DNA of 64,000 bases from Candidatus Lachnocurva vaginae (lineage in GTDB: Bacteria > Bacillota > Clostridia > Lachnospirales > Lachnospiraceae), in NCBI GenBank assembly GCA_011082265.1, contig CP049781.1, forward strand, positions 1,426,001 to 1,490,000. Reading direction: 5' to 3'. The translations under genes were made by a program, and so were the position numbers. How positions within the stretch are numbered: the stretch's first letter is position 1; each line of letters starts with the position of its first letter. Positions 52,250 to 62,162 of the stretch are shown here, piece after piece. Below the pieces are notes generated by a model. It was not told the DNA's origin, did not search any database, and saw only the letters and a list, made by a program, of their open reading frames with translations.

Positions 52250-53245
52250 TTAAAAAGTTTTTTTATCTTCACTTAAAAATTCAACATATTTTCCCGTACC
52301 TATAGCTACGCAAGTCATTGCATCATCTGCGGTAACTGTATTTATCCCGGTCCTCTCAGCCATAAGCTCTTCAAGTCCTCTAAGAAGCGATCCACCTCCC
52401 GTAAGAACAATTCCTCTCTCAGATACATCCGCTGCAAGCTCAGGCGGTGTCTTTTCAAGAACGCTATGTACTGCTTCAACTATCTGAAGCGTAGGCTCTC
52501 TTAAAGCCTCTTCCGTTTCCTCAGAAGATATCTCTATAGTTTTAGGAAGCCCTGTAACAAGGTTTCTTCCTCTCACATCCATAGTCATAGGCTCAGGAAG
52601 CGGATAACATGTTCCAACCTTTATTTTTATATCTTCAGCTGTTCTTTCACCTATTAAAATATTATGTTTCTTTCTCATATGGCGAACCAGTGCCTCATCA
52701 AAATCATCACCAGCTATCTTGATAGATGTACTTACAACTGACCCTCCCAGAGAAATAACTGCTATATCTGCTGTTCCTCCTCCGATATCGACTATCATAT
52801 TTCCATAAGGCTTACTTATATCTATTCCTGCTCCTATAGCAGCAGCAATAGGTTCTTCTATAATTGCAACATCCCTTGCACCTGCTGAATATGCAGCATC
52901 TTCAACAGCTCTTCTTTCAACTTCCGTAGCTCCGCTCGGAATACATATACTGATTCTAGGTTTTCTATAATTCTTTCTTCCAAGAGCCTTTTGAACAAAG
53001 TACTTAATCATTTTTTCTGTAACAGTGTAGTCGGAAATAACTCCTTGTCTTAAAGGCCTTACAGCTACAATATTTCCAGGAGTTCTACCAAGCATAAGTC
53101 TGGCTTCTTCTCCGATAGCTTTTATTTTATTTGTATCTCGGTCAAAGGCAACCACTGAAGGTTCTTTTAAAACTACTCCTTTTCCCTTTACATAAACCAG
53201 TATGCTGGCTGTTCCTAAATCTATTCCAAGATATGTTGCAGGCAT
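52250..53245 (-). CDS. mreB: Rod-shape-determining actin-like protein (MreB/Mbl)
   Basis: A 331-residue actin homologue that guides wall synthesis along the cell cylinder. YLGIDLGTASILVYV (phosphate 1), DIGGGTADIAVISLGG (phosphate 2) and the GGGSLLRGLEELM adenosine motif are present. The position before flgF/flgG resembles Bacillus mbl, so Mbl is the likelier paralogue. The ATG at 53245 is chosen because AAAGGAGAAACA directly precedes it. Confidence 0.95.
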   Translation of the reverse strand: MPATYLGIDLGTASILVYVKGKGVVLKEPSVVAFDRDTNKIKAIGEEARLMLGRTPGNIVAVRPLRQGVISDYTVTEKMIKYFVQKALGRKNYRKPRISICIPSGATEVERRAVEDAAYSAGARDVAIIEEPIAAAIGAGIDISKPYGNMIVDIGGGTADIAVISLGGSVVSTSIKIAGDDFDEALVRHMRKKHNILIGERTAEDIKIKVGTCYPLPEPMTMDVRGRNLVTGLPKTIEISSEETEEALREPTLQIVEAVHSVLEKTPPELAADVSERGIVLTGGGSLLRGLEELMAERTGINTVTADDAMTCVAIGTGKYVEFLSEDKKTF

Positions 53246-53285
53246 TGTTTCTCCTTTCAGTGCAAAAATACGCACACACCTAAAT

Positions 53286-53313
53286 ATTATATATATTCTT
53301 TCTATCTTTTCAA
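53286..53313 (-). promoter_or_regulatory. Promoter of mreB
   Basis: On the minus strand TTGAAA (53308-53313), 16 bp, TATAAT (53286-53291). The -10 is perfect; the leader is about 35 nt. Confidence 0.7.
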
Positions 53314-53425
53314 TGGTTTTGTGTTATCTTTAACAAATATTTGAAATAATATTTAAGCAGAGCCTTAAGTATTTTTATACTATTATGTGATGACATTCCA
53401 TTTTTTAACAGTTTTTCAATCTTAT

Positions 53426-54265
53426 TTATTTTTCAAAAAGCTTTATTCGAAGACGTCTTAATTTTAAAAGTAAGAAAAATAAAAGTGAAAGTCCCTTTTT
53501 CTCTCCATTTAAGAAATCAACTTTCCCTTTCATAAATTTATAAAATTTAGAATTATCATATTTTGATAAAATATTAGTAAGCTCCGAAAGCGATTCTTTC
53601 ATCTTATTCTCATCTGAGGAATAATTTTCTCCTGTATTTTTATGTATATATAAAGGCTTTTTTATTACCAAAAATTTTCTTTTTTCTTCAAACATTAATA
53701 TCCATAATAAAAAATCATCCGCTCCATTTTTTGTCATTATATTTTCTTCCCAAAATTTAGGAATTGAATTTTTCCTTATAAGACATTGTCCGGGAGAAAT
53801 AATTCTATCATCTAAAAAGATATATAAATAAGGCTTTTTTACATTATTAAGTTCAATATTATTTCTATATAAAAGTCTATCCGGTGCATTTTCTCTTTCA
53901 AGAATACAATTTGATACAATAACATCATCATTCTTTATATTAGCCAATGTATCTTTATAAAAATCTTCTAAAATTTCATCATCCTGATCAAGAAAGTGAA
54001 TATACTTTCCAAAAGAAGCTTTAAGTCCCTGTACTCTACTATAATGTATCCCCATATTCGTTTCATTTTTAATAACTCTTATAGTAAATTTAAAATTTTT
54101 AAAACTCTTATAATAAGTTATTTCTTCATCCGGAGAATCATTTACAAATATAAGCTCTGCGTCTTTTAAAACATTTGCTTGTTGAAAAGCTTTATTTATC
54201 ATATTAAGTTTTTCTTCAATATACTTACTACCATGGTATATCGGAATTATCGTACTTATAGTCAT
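53426..54265 (-). CDS. Family 2 glycosyltransferase
   Basis: A 279-residue GT2 enzyme: ISTIIPIYHGSKYIEEKL, ELIFVNDSPDEE and YIHFLDQDDEILEDFY (the DxD-like motif). IISPGQCLIRKNSIP and NGADDFLLWILMFE form a later block, with an acidic motif of the catalytic base type. The C-terminus is short, basic and hydrophobic. It is isolated between mreB and the candidate RNA at 54352-54482, and its acceptor is unknown. The ATG is preceded only by a weak AGG-type site. Confidence 0.85.
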   Translation of the reverse strand: MTISTIIPIYHGSKYIEEKLNMINKAFQQANVLKDAELIFVNDSPDEEITYYKSFKNFKFTIRVIKNETNMGIHYSRVQGLKASFGKYIHFLDQDDEILEDFYKDTLANIKNDDVIVSNCILERENAPDRLLYRNNIELNNVKKPYLYIFLDDRIISPGQCLIRKNSIPKFWEENIMTKNGADDFLLWILMFEEKRKFLVIKKPLYIHKNTGENYSSDENKMKESLSELTNILSKYDNSKFYKFMKGKVDFLNGEKKGLSLLFFLLLKLRRLRIKLFEK

Positions 54266-54317
54266 TTTTATCCTTTTTTATAAATCTCTTAGAATAAATT
54301 TATTTCCTTTTATTAAT

Positions 54318-54346
54318 TTGAACACATTTTATTCACACTTTATATA
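54318..54346 (+). promoter_or_regulatory. Candidate promoter of the small RNA
   Basis: TTGAAC (54318-54323), 17 bp, TATATA (54341-54346). It faces right, opposite to all neighbouring genes. The predicted start is near 54352. Confidence 0.5.
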
Positions 54347-54351
54347 TATAG

Positions 54352-54482
54352 TAATAATTGAACAAACCGAAAGGCTAAAAATTATTCATAACTTTGCTCC
54401 AAGTCTTAATTGATTTGGAGCACTCCCCCTTAAAATTAGAGATTGGATTTCTCCCCCTGTTTTTTCCAGTCTCTTTTTTTTT
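54352..54482 (+). ncRNA. Candidate small regulatory RNA with two CTCCCCCT motifs
   Basis: About 130 nt in the gap between uvrA and a GT2 gene, on the strand opposite to both. Stem-loop 1: AATAATT/AATTATT (54353-54386) enclosing CC-GAAA-GG (54367-54374), a GNRA tetraloop. Stem-loop 2: 54395-54405 with 54412-54422, one mismatch. Stem-loop 3: AGAGATTGG (54438-54446) with CCAGTCTCT (54466-54474), followed by a T-run to 54482, an intrinsic terminator only on this strand. CTCCCCCT occurs at 54423-54430 (single-stranded linker) and 54451-54458 (loop of stem 3). There is no ATG in the transcript. C-rich exposed motifs are a known way for small RNAs of Gram-positive bacteria to pair with ribosome-binding sites. 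Confidence 0.55.
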
Positions 54483-54499
54483 ACAATTTCCTATTATTC

Positions 54500-57343
54500 T
54501 TAGGATTTCTTCTTTAAATATTTCTTTAGATATTGGCCTGTAAAGCTTTTTTTATTCCTTGCTATTTCTTCAGGAGTTCCCGTAGCAACAACTTCTCCTC
54601 CGCCTTTTCCTCCTTCAGGTCCTAAATCTATTATATAGTCTGCGGATTTTATAACATCAAGATTATGTTCAATCACTACAACTGTATTCCCTGAGTCTGA
54701 CAATTTTCTTAAAATCTCTGTAAGTTTTCTTACATCTTCAAAATGAAGTCCTGTAGTAGGCTCATCTAAAACATAAAGAGTTTTCCCTGTACTTCTCTTA
54801 GAAAGCTCTGTACTTAATTTTATTCTCTGTGCCTCTCCTCCGGAAAGCTCCGTTGACGGCTGCCCAAGTTTTATATAAGAAAGTCCTACATCATATAAAG
54901 TCTGTATTTTTCTTTCGACTGACGGTATATTTTTAAAAAAAGAAAGTGCTTCTTCCACTGTCATATTAAGTACATCATAAATAGTTTTTCCTTTGTATCT
55001 TACTTCAAGAGTTTCTCTATTATATCTCTTTCCTTTACAGGTATCGCATGTAACATATACTTCCGGTAAAAAGTGCATCTCAATTTTTATAATTCCGTCA
55101 CCGCTGCACGCTTCGCATCGTCCTCCTTTAATATTAAAGCTAAATCTTCCTTTCGTATATCCCTTCATCTTTGCATCGACAGTCTGTGCAAAAAGATCTC
55201 TTATAATATCAAAAATGCCTGTATAGGTTGCAGGATTTGAACGTGGAGTTCTACCTATAGGTGACTGATCTATATTTATTATCTTATCAATCTTAGAGAT
55301 TCCCTCTATTTCATCGCATTCTCCCGGAATAATATGAGCTTTATTTAATTTCTTTGCCAAATTTTTATATAAAATTTCATTTATAAGTGAACTCTTTCCG
55401 GAACCCGAAACTCCCGTCACAACAGTCATTATGGAAAGCGGAATTTTAACATCAATATTTTTTAAATTATTTTCTCTTGCACCCTTGATTTCGATAAAAT
55501 CAGTAAATTTTCGCCGCTTTTTTGGAACCGGTATACACATTTCGCCGGACAGATATTTTCCCGTAATTGAATCTTTACTTTTTATAATATCTTCTACGCT
55601 TCCATATGCTACAATTTTTCCGCCGTTTTCTCCCGCTCCGGGGCCTACATCCACTATATAGTCTGCATCTCTCATAGTATCTTCATCATGTTCCACTACG
55701 ATAAGAGTATTTCCTAAATCTCTAAGCCCCTTAAGTGTATTTAAAAGTTTATCATTATCCCTCTGATGAAGTCCTATCGAAGGCTCGTCCAAAATATATG
55801 CGACTCCTACAAGCCCGGAACCTATCTGTGTTGCAAGCCTTATTCTCTGGGTTTCTCCTCCGGAAAGCGAACCTGTAGAACGTGACAAAGATAAATATGA
55901 AAGTCCAACATCAGAAAGAAATTTAAGTCTTCCTTTAATTTCCTTTATAATTTCTTTTCCTATAATACTCTGTTTTTCTGTAAGCTTTAGATTTTCCATA
56001 TATTCTTTTAAGTCCGAGATAGGCATAACTGTAACTTCATATATATTTTTATCGCCTACCGTTACGGAAAGGGACGTATCTTTCAGTCGTTGTCCTTTAC
56101 ATTCCTTGCATAATGAAATCGTCATAAATTCTTCAAATGACGCACGAACTGTTTCTGATTTCGTTTCTCTATATCGTCTTTCTTCATCATTTATAAGTCC
56201 GTCAAACTGTACCATATAAGTACCTTCGCTTCTTTGTCCCTTATAAATTACCGGAACCTCTCTATCGAATCCATGTAAAAACATATCTTTTATTTTAGAA
56301 GGGAGGTCTTTATATGGAGTATCAAGGCTAAAATGATATGCCTTTCCTAACGCTACAAGAAGTGCATTTGTAAAGCTCTTTTTGTCAGAGGATGACTGCC
56401 AACCCGGGCATACCACGCATCCTTCACTAAATGAAAGATTTTCATCAGGAATCATAAGTTCCTCGGAAAATTCCATTTTATAACCAAGTCCCGAACACGT
56501 AGGACAAGCTCCGAATGGATTATTAAATGAAAAGCTTCTCGGCTCAATTTCATCAATACTAATATTACAATCCGGACATGAAAAACTATCGGAAAAATTA
56601 ATAGTTTCTCCTCCAATAACTTCAACTTTTAATAATCCTTCTGAAAGTTTAAGTGCAATTTCAACAGAATCTGTAAGCCTCTTTTCCATCTCATCTTTTA
56701 CAATAAGTCTGTCTACCACTACATCTATGCTATGTTTTTTATTTTTATCAATAGTTATATCATCTTCAACTTCATATTGTATTCCATCAATTATAACTCT
56801 CATAAATCCGCTTTTTTTAACACGTTCTATTAAGTTTTTATGAGTTCCCTTTCTTCCTCGTACAACAGGAGATAAAATCAAGATTTTACTTTTATTAGGA
56901 AGCTTCATGATGGAATCTACCATTTCATCTACTGTCTGCCTTTTTATCTCTTTATGACAATTAGGACAATGAGGTACTCCTATTCTCGCATATAAAAGTC
57001 TAAAATAATCATATATCTCCGTTACAGTTCCTACTGTAGATCTTGGATTTCTATTAGTTGATTTTTGGTCGATAGAAATTGCTGGTGGCATACCTTCAAT
57101 CTTTTCTACATCCGGTTTTTCCATCTGTCCCAGAAACTGTCTTGCATAAGAAGAAAGAGATTGCATATAACGTCTCTGACCTTCTGCAAAAATCGTATCA
57201 AATGCAAGAGATGATTTTCCAGAGCCCGAAAGTCCCGTAAATACTGTAAGCTTATCTCTCGGGATATCCACATCAACATGTTTTAAATTGTGTTCATTTG
57301 CACCTCTTATTTTTATATATTTAAGATTTTTTTCTTTTGCCAT
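54500..57343 (-). CDS. uvrA: Excinuclease ABC subunit A
   Basis: DNA damage sensor of nucleotide excision repair. The 947 residues hold two ABC ATPase modules (GLSGSGKSS near residue 38 and GVSGSGKSS near 640) with signatures LSGGETQRIRLA and LSGGEAQRIKLS. Zinc-finger cysteines are CPNC near 125, CPDC and CPTC near 260-285, and CEAC/CDTC near 740-765. The start overlaps the uvrB stop as TAATG. The gap beyond its stop holds the candidate RNA on the other strand. Confidence 0.97.
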   Translation of the reverse strand: MAKEKNLKYIKIRGANEHNLKHVDVDIPRDKLTVFTGLSGSGKSSLAFDTIFAEGQRRYMQSLSSYARQFLGQMEKPDVEKIEGMPPAISIDQKSTNRNPRSTVGTVTEIYDYFRLLYARIGVPHCPNCHKEIKRQTVDEMVDSIMKLPNKSKILILSPVVRGRKGTHKNLIERVKKSGFMRVIIDGIQYEVEDDITIDKNKKHSIDVVVDRLIVKDEMEKRLTDSVEIALKLSEGLLKVEVIGGETINFSDSFSCPDCNISIDEIEPRSFSFNNPFGACPTCSGLGYKMEFSEELMIPDENLSFSEGCVVCPGWQSSSDKKSFTNALLVALGKAYHFSLDTPYKDLPSKIKDMFLHGFDREVPVIYKGQRSEGTYMVQFDGLINDEERRYRETKSETVRASFEEFMTISLCKECKGQRLKDTSLSVTVGDKNIYEVTVMPISDLKEYMENLKLTEKQSIIGKEIIKEIKGRLKFLSDVGLSYLSLSRSTGSLSGGETQRIRLATQIGSGLVGVAYILDEPSIGLHQRDNDKLLNTLKGLRDLGNTLIVVEHDEDTMRDADYIVDVGPGAGENGGKIVAYGSVEDIIKSKDSITGKYLSGEMCIPVPKKRRKFTDFIEIKGARENNLKNIDVKIPLSIMTVVTGVSGSGKSSLINEILYKNLAKKLNKAHIIPGECDEIEGISKIDKIINIDQSPIGRTPRSNPATYTGIFDIIRDLFAQTVDAKMKGYTKGRFSFNIKGGRCEACSGDGIIKIEMHFLPEVYVTCDTCKGKRYNRETLEVRYKGKTIYDVLNMTVEEALSFFKNIPSVERKIQTLYDVGLSYIKLGQPSTELSGGEAQRIKLSTELSKRSTGKTLYVLDEPTTGLHFEDVRKLTEILRKLSDSGNTVVVIEHNLDVIKSADYIIDLGPEGGKGGGEVVATGTPEEIARNKKSFTGQYLKKYLKKKS

Positions 57344-59352
57344 TATTTTCCTTTTTTCCTGCTTCCTTCGATTTCCATATCTTTAAGCTGATTTTTTATA
57401 TCGATCAGCCTATCTCTAAATTCCGCTGCAGCTTCAAAATTTAATGCTTTAGCTTCTTCTTCCATTCTCTTTCTATATTTTTTTGAAAGCTTTATAAGTT
57501 CATTCTTATCCATAGAAGTAGAATATCTAACACTTTTGAGATCGCTTTCAGAAATTTCTTTTCCAACTGACATTACTTCTCTTACTGCCTTTTGAATAGT
57601 TTTAGGTGTAATATTATGTTCGTCATTGTATTTTTTTTGTATTGTTCGTCTTCTATTTGTTTCGTCTATCGCTTTTTTCATGGACTTTGTAACTGTATCC
57701 GCATACATAATTACATGTCCCTTGTCATTTCTTGCGGCACGTCCTATAGTCTGAATTAAAGAAGTATAATCTCTTAAAAATCCTTCTTTATCCGCTTCTA
57801 ATATAGCAACAAGTGTAATTTCAGGAATATCAATTCCTTCACGAAGCAAGTTAATACCAACTATTACATCAAATTTATCAAGTCTTAAATCTCTTATGAT
57901 TTCAGCACGTTCCAAAGTATCTATGTCTGAGTGAATATAACGTATCCTTATTCCTGATTCTTTTAAATAAGCTGTAAGTTCTTCTGCCATCTTTTTGGTT
58001 AAAGTAGTAATCATAACTTTACCATGATTTTTTGTTTCTTTATTTATTTCATTTATGACATCATCTATCTGATTTTCAGATTTTCGTACAAAGACCTCAG
58101 GATCTAAAAGTCCGGTAGGTCTTATAACCTGCTCAGTTCTAAGCATTTCTCGCTCTTTTTCATATTTTCCCGGTGTTGCGGAAACAAAAAGCATTTTATC
58201 AATCTTATCCTCAAACTCTTGGAAATCTAAAGGCCTATTATCAAGAGCTGAAGGAAGACGAAATCCATAATCGACAAGAGTTTTCTTTCTTGAAAGATTT
58301 CCTCTATACATAGCTCCAATTTGAGGAATCGTTTCATGACTTTCATCTATTATAATAAGATAATCATCTCCAAAATAGTCCATAAGACACATCGGAGGTT
58401 CACCCGGCTTTTGCCCTGTCATATATCTCGTATAATTTTCAATACCGCTGCAAAATCCGGTCTCTTTTAACATTTCTATATCAAATTCAGTTCGCTCTTC
58501 TATTCTTTGTGCTTCAATGAGCTGATCTTTACTCTTAAAAAATTCAATCTGACTTTTTAATTCTTTTTCTATTTCATCGCAAGCTTTTTTGATTCGCTCT
58601 TCTGGAACGACATAATGTGAAGCCGGAAATATTGCAGCATGCATAACTTCCTTTCTTATGCTGCCTGTTAAAGGATCTATCTCCAATATTCTATCTATTT
58701 CGTCTCCAAAAAATTCAACTCTATATGCATACTCGGAAGTCGTTGCAGGAAAAATATCCAAGATATCTCCCCTTGCTCTAAATGTTCCTCTTTTAAAATC
58801 CATATCATTTCTTAAATATTGCATATCTATTAACGATTTTACGACCCGGTCTCTATCTTTATTATCCCCGGGCCTTAGAGAAACCATCATATTTTCATAA
58901 TCATCGGGTGATCCTATACCATAAATGCAAGAAACGGAAGAGACGATTATAACATCCTTCCGTTCCGATAATGAAGCTGTAGCCGATAAACGTAATTTAT
59001 CAATTTCATCATTTATGGAAGAATCTTTTGCTATGTATGTATCACTCGAAGGTACATACGCCTCCGGCTGATAATAATCATAATATGAAACAAAATATTC
59101 CACCGCATTCTCCGGAAAGAACTCTTTCATTTCTCCATAAAGCTGACCAGCTAAGGTCTTATTATGGGAAATTATAAGAGTAGGCTTATTAAGCCTTTCT
59201 ATAACATTTGCCATTGTAAATGTTTTCCCTGAGCCTGTTACTCCAAGGAGTGTTTCAAATTGATTTCCTTCAAAAAAGCCTTTTACGATTTCTTCAATCG
59301 CTTTCGGTTGATCTCCTGTAGGCTTAAATGGAGAATGAAGTTTAAATTTCAA
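57343..59352 (-). CDS. uvrB: Excinuclease ABC subunit B
   Basis: Helicase-like damage-verification subunit that recruits UvrC. The 669 residues have GVTGSGKT, the beta-hairpin YYDYYQPEAYVP, IIDESHETIPQ (motif II), the ILREGIDIPE and QTIGRAARN helicase motifs, and the C-terminal UVR domain (EEEAKALNFEAAAEFRDRL). The start is TTG at 59350-59352: AAGGAGG ends five bases upstream, and the resulting MKFKLHSPFKPTGDQP is the standard UvrB N-terminus. An ATG six codons upstream would place the site inside the gene. Confidence 0.97.
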   Translation of the reverse strand: MKFKLHSPFKPTGDQPKAIEEIVKGFFEGNQFETLLGVTGSGKTFTMANVIERLNKPTLIISHNKTLAGQLYGEMKEFFPENAVEYFVSYYDYYQPEAYVPSSDTYIAKDSSINDEIDKLRLSATASLSERKDVIIVSSVSCIYGIGSPDDYENMMVSLRPGDNKDRDRVVKSLIDMQYLRNDMDFKRGTFRARGDILDIFPATTSEYAYRVEFFGDEIDRILEIDPLTGSIRKEVMHAAIFPASHYVVPEERIKKACDEIEKELKSQIEFFKSKDQLIEAQRIEERTEFDIEMLKETGFCSGIENYTRYMTGQKPGEPPMCLMDYFGDDYLIIIDESHETIPQIGAMYRGNLSRKKTLVDYGFRLPSALDNRPLDFQEFEDKIDKMLFVSATPGKYEKEREMLRTEQVIRPTGLLDPEVFVRKSENQIDDVINEINKETKNHGKVMITTLTKKMAEELTAYLKESGIRIRYIHSDIDTLERAEIIRDLRLDKFDVIVGINLLREGIDIPEITLVAILEADKEGFLRDYTSLIQTIGRAARNDKGHVIMYADTVTKSMKKAIDETNRRRTIQKKYNDEHNITPKTIQKAVREVMSVGKEISESDLKSVRYSTSMDKNELIKLSKKYRKRMEEEAKALNFEAAAEFRDRLIDIKNQLKDMEIEGSRKKGK

Positions 59353-59406
59353 ACCGGCCTCCTTGTTCATACATTTATCAATACTATATCCAATTTTTAT
59401 AATTTC

Positions 59407-61980
59407 TTATTTATCAGATTTCATGTGACAATTTTTATATTTCTTGCCGCTTTTGCACGGACAAGGATCATTCGGATAAATCTTCTTTGAAGCTCTTCTC
59501 TTCGGTGTATTTTCCGAACTTTCATCCTTATTTGTTCCTGTAACCTGTGCTACTTCTTCTCTTTCAATCTGTCTTTCTATTCTTACAAGATAAAGCATCT
59601 GAACAGTGTCATTTTTAATTGCTTCATTCATAGCATCCATCATGTCATAGCTTTGTGCTTTATATTCATCTACAGGATTTCTCTGCCCATAAGCTTGAAG
59701 TCCGATTCCTTCGCGGAGCTGATCCATATCATTTATTTCATCCATCCACTTTCTATCAATGACACGAAGTAAAATAACTCTTTCAACCTCTCTAAAGTCT
59801 TCCGGATTCGGGAATTCAGCTTCTTTTTCATTATATAAATCTACTGCTTTTTGATAAAGTAAATCTTCAAGTCCCGATACATCCTTTGCATCTGAAATAC
59901 TATTTTCTGTTATAGGAGAAAGTGGAATTACAGGAAGAAGAATTCTATTAAGTTCTCCTAAATCCCAATTTTCTCTTTCAACCTCATCCGTTATCACCTG
60001 TGAAACATAGAAATTAATCCTATCCCTTATCATATCAAGGATATTATCTTTCATATTTTCACCCTTAAGAACCCTTCTTCTCTGAGCATAAATAAGTTCT
60101 CTTTGTTCATTCATAACCTGATCATATTCAAGAAGATTCTTTCTTATAGCAAAATTATTGCTTTCAATTTTTTCTTGAGCTCTTTCAATTGCAGAAGATA
60201 ACATTTTGTGTCTTATTGGTTCTCCTTCTTCAATTCCTAAAGATTTAAAAACTTTTATCATTCTTTCGGATCCAAAAAGTCTCATAAGATCATCTTCAAG
60301 TGAAATAAAGAACTGCGATTCTCCAACATCTCCCTGTCGTCCTGAACGGCCTCGAAGCTGATTATCAATACGACGGCTTTCGTGCCTTTCTGTTCCTATT
60401 ATCTTAAGTCCTCCTGCCGCTCTCGCTTGCTCATCAAGTTTGATATCAGTACCACGTCCTGCCATATTTGTCGCAATAGTAACAGCTCCATGTTTTCCTG
60501 CTTCCGCTACAATAGCAGCTTCTTTTTCATGATATTTTGCATTAAGAACATTATGTGGAATGCCTTCACGATTAAGCATCTTACTTATAAGCTCAGAAAC
60601 GTCTATAGTTATTGTACCTACAAGTACAGGCTGCCCCTTTTCATGTGCCTTTTTAACTTCTTCTACAACTGCTTTGAACTTTTCTTTCTTAGTCGTATAA
60701 ACTGCATCATCATGGTCCACTCTTATAACCGGTTTATTCGTAGGAATCTCAATTACATCCATTCCATAAATATCTCTAAATTCCTGTTCCTCTGTAATAG
60801 CTGTACCTGTCATACCTGCTATCTTGTCATATTTATTGAAAAAGTTCTGGAATGTAATATTTGCAAGAGTCTGGCTTTCCTGCTTAACCTCAACTCCTTC
60901 TTTTGCCTCGATAGCCTGATGGAGTCCGTCGGAATATCTTCTTCCCGGCATAATTCTTCCGGTAAAGCTATCTACAATAAGAATTTCTCCGTCTTTTACA
61001 ACATAATCCTGATCTCTATGCATTAAATAATGTGCTCTTAATGCAAGAATTACATTATGCTGAATTTCAAGATTTTCAGGATCAGCAAGATTATCTATAT
61101 GGAAAAATTTTTCTACTTTCTTTATACCGTCCTGTGTAAGAGAAACTACTTTATCTTTTTCATTCACTATAAAGTCGCCGGTTTCTTCCTGTTCGATACC
61201 CATAATTGCATCAATTTTTGAAAATTCCGGTAAGTCTTTACCTCTTACCATCTGAAGTGCAAGTACATCACACATTTCATAAATCTTTGTGGATTTTCCA
61301 CTCTGCCCCGAAATGATAAGCGGAGTTCTAGCCTCGTCTATAAGTACTGAGTCTACCTCATCGATGATACAATAATTAAGTCCTCTTTGAACTAAATCTT
61401 CTTCATACACCGCCATATTATCTCTTAAATAATCGAATCCAAGTTCGTTATTTGTGATATATGTTATGTCAGCTTTATAAGCTTCTTGCCTTTCTTCCTG
61501 ATTCATGTCATTTAAAACAACGCCTACCTTAAGTCCTAAAAATTCATGAATTTTTCCCATCCATTCACTATCTCTTTTTGCAAGATAATCATTTACTGTA
61601 ACTACATGAACTCCCTTTTCTGTAAGAGCGTTCAAATATGCAGGAAGAGTACATACAAGAGTCTTTCCTTCTCCTGTTTTCATCTCAGCAATTCTTCCTT
61701 GATGAAGAATAACACCTCCGATAAGCTGAACATCAAAATGTTCCATATTAAGAACTCTTTTACCTGCTTCTCTTACTGTCGCATATGCTTCAGGTAAAAT
61801 ATCATCCAATGTTTCGCCTTGTTCTAATCTATTCTTAAATTCGTCAGTTTTTCCTCTTAATTCTTCATCAGAAAGGCCGTGCATCGTTTCTCTATAAGAA
61901 TTTATTTTTTCGATTATAGGCCTTATTCTCTTTACTTCTCTCTCACTATGAGTACCAAATATTTTCTTAAAAATTCCCAT
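59407..61980 (-). CDS. secA: Preprotein translocase ATPase SecA
   Basis: Motor of Sec-dependent export. The 857 residues show TGEGKTL (Walker A), DEVDSVLIDEARTPLIISG, ATNMAGRGTDIKL, GTERHESRRIDNQLRGRSGRQGD and the C-terminal zinc motif CPCKSGKKYKNCH (SecB/ribosome-binding type). TGGAGAATTGA precedes the ATG. It is monocistronic with its own promoter, followed by uvrB after 54 bp, so uvrB-uvrA may also be read from secA. Confidence 0.98.
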   Translation of the reverse strand: MGIFKKIFGTHSEREVKRIRPIIEKINSYRETMHGLSDEELRGKTDEFKNRLEQGETLDDILPEAYATVREAGKRVLNMEHFDVQLIGGVILHQGRIAEMKTGEGKTLVCTLPAYLNALTEKGVHVVTVNDYLAKRDSEWMGKIHEFLGLKVGVVLNDMNQEERQEAYKADITYITNNELGFDYLRDNMAVYEEDLVQRGLNYCIIDEVDSVLIDEARTPLIISGQSGKSTKIYEMCDVLALQMVRGKDLPEFSKIDAIMGIEQEETGDFIVNEKDKVVSLTQDGIKKVEKFFHIDNLADPENLEIQHNVILALRAHYLMHRDQDYVVKDGEILIVDSFTGRIMPGRRYSDGLHQAIEAKEGVEVKQESQTLANITFQNFFNKYDKIAGMTGTAITEEQEFRDIYGMDVIEIPTNKPVIRVDHDDAVYTTKKEKFKAVVEEVKKAHEKGQPVLVGTITIDVSELISKMLNREGIPHNVLNAKYHEKEAAIVAEAGKHGAVTIATNMAGRGTDIKLDEQARAAGGLKIIGTERHESRRIDNQLRGRSGRQGDVGESQFFISLEDDLMRLFGSERMIKVFKSLGIEEGEPIRHKMLSSAIERAQEKIESNNFAIRKNLLEYDQVMNEQRELIYAQRRRVLKGENMKDNILDMIRDRINFYVSQVITDEVERENWDLGELNRILLPVIPLSPITENSISDAKDVSGLEDLLYQKAVDLYNEKEAEFPNPEDFREVERVILLRVIDRKWMDEINDMDQLREGIGLQAYGQRNPVDEYKAQSYDMMDAMNEAIKNDTVQMLYLVRIERQIEREEVAQVTGTNKDESSENTPKRRASKKIYPNDPCPCKSGKKYKNCHMKSDK

Positions 61981-62026
61981 TCAATTCTCCATTTTTATTA
62001 TTGGCTTTATTTAACATACAGAGCCT

Positions 62027-62055
62027 ATTTTAACACTTTTTTTTAACTTTAACAA
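62027..62055 (-). promoter_or_regulatory. Promoter of secA
   Basis: On the minus strand TTGTTA (62050-62055), 17 bp, TAAAAT (62027-62032), about 45 bp before the ATG. Confidence 0.6.
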
Positions 62056-62162
62056 TTCAAATGTTACTTACAATATGTATTTCATTTTCTCGTTTTCTTT
62101 CTTTCTAATTTTCAGCAAAGAAAAAAACTGTGAATTCTTAGACTTCTATGTTTTTAAAAGCA

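Noticed and set aside
54395..54482. Stem-loops after uvrA as a minus-strand terminator
   Set aside because: On the minus strand neither hairpin is followed by a T-run; the T-run is only on the + strand side.
60382..61026. 214-codon open frame on the + strand
   Set aside because: It lies entirely opposite secA, is Cys/Ser/Phe-rich in the way antisense frames of AT-rich genes are, and has no ribosome-binding site.
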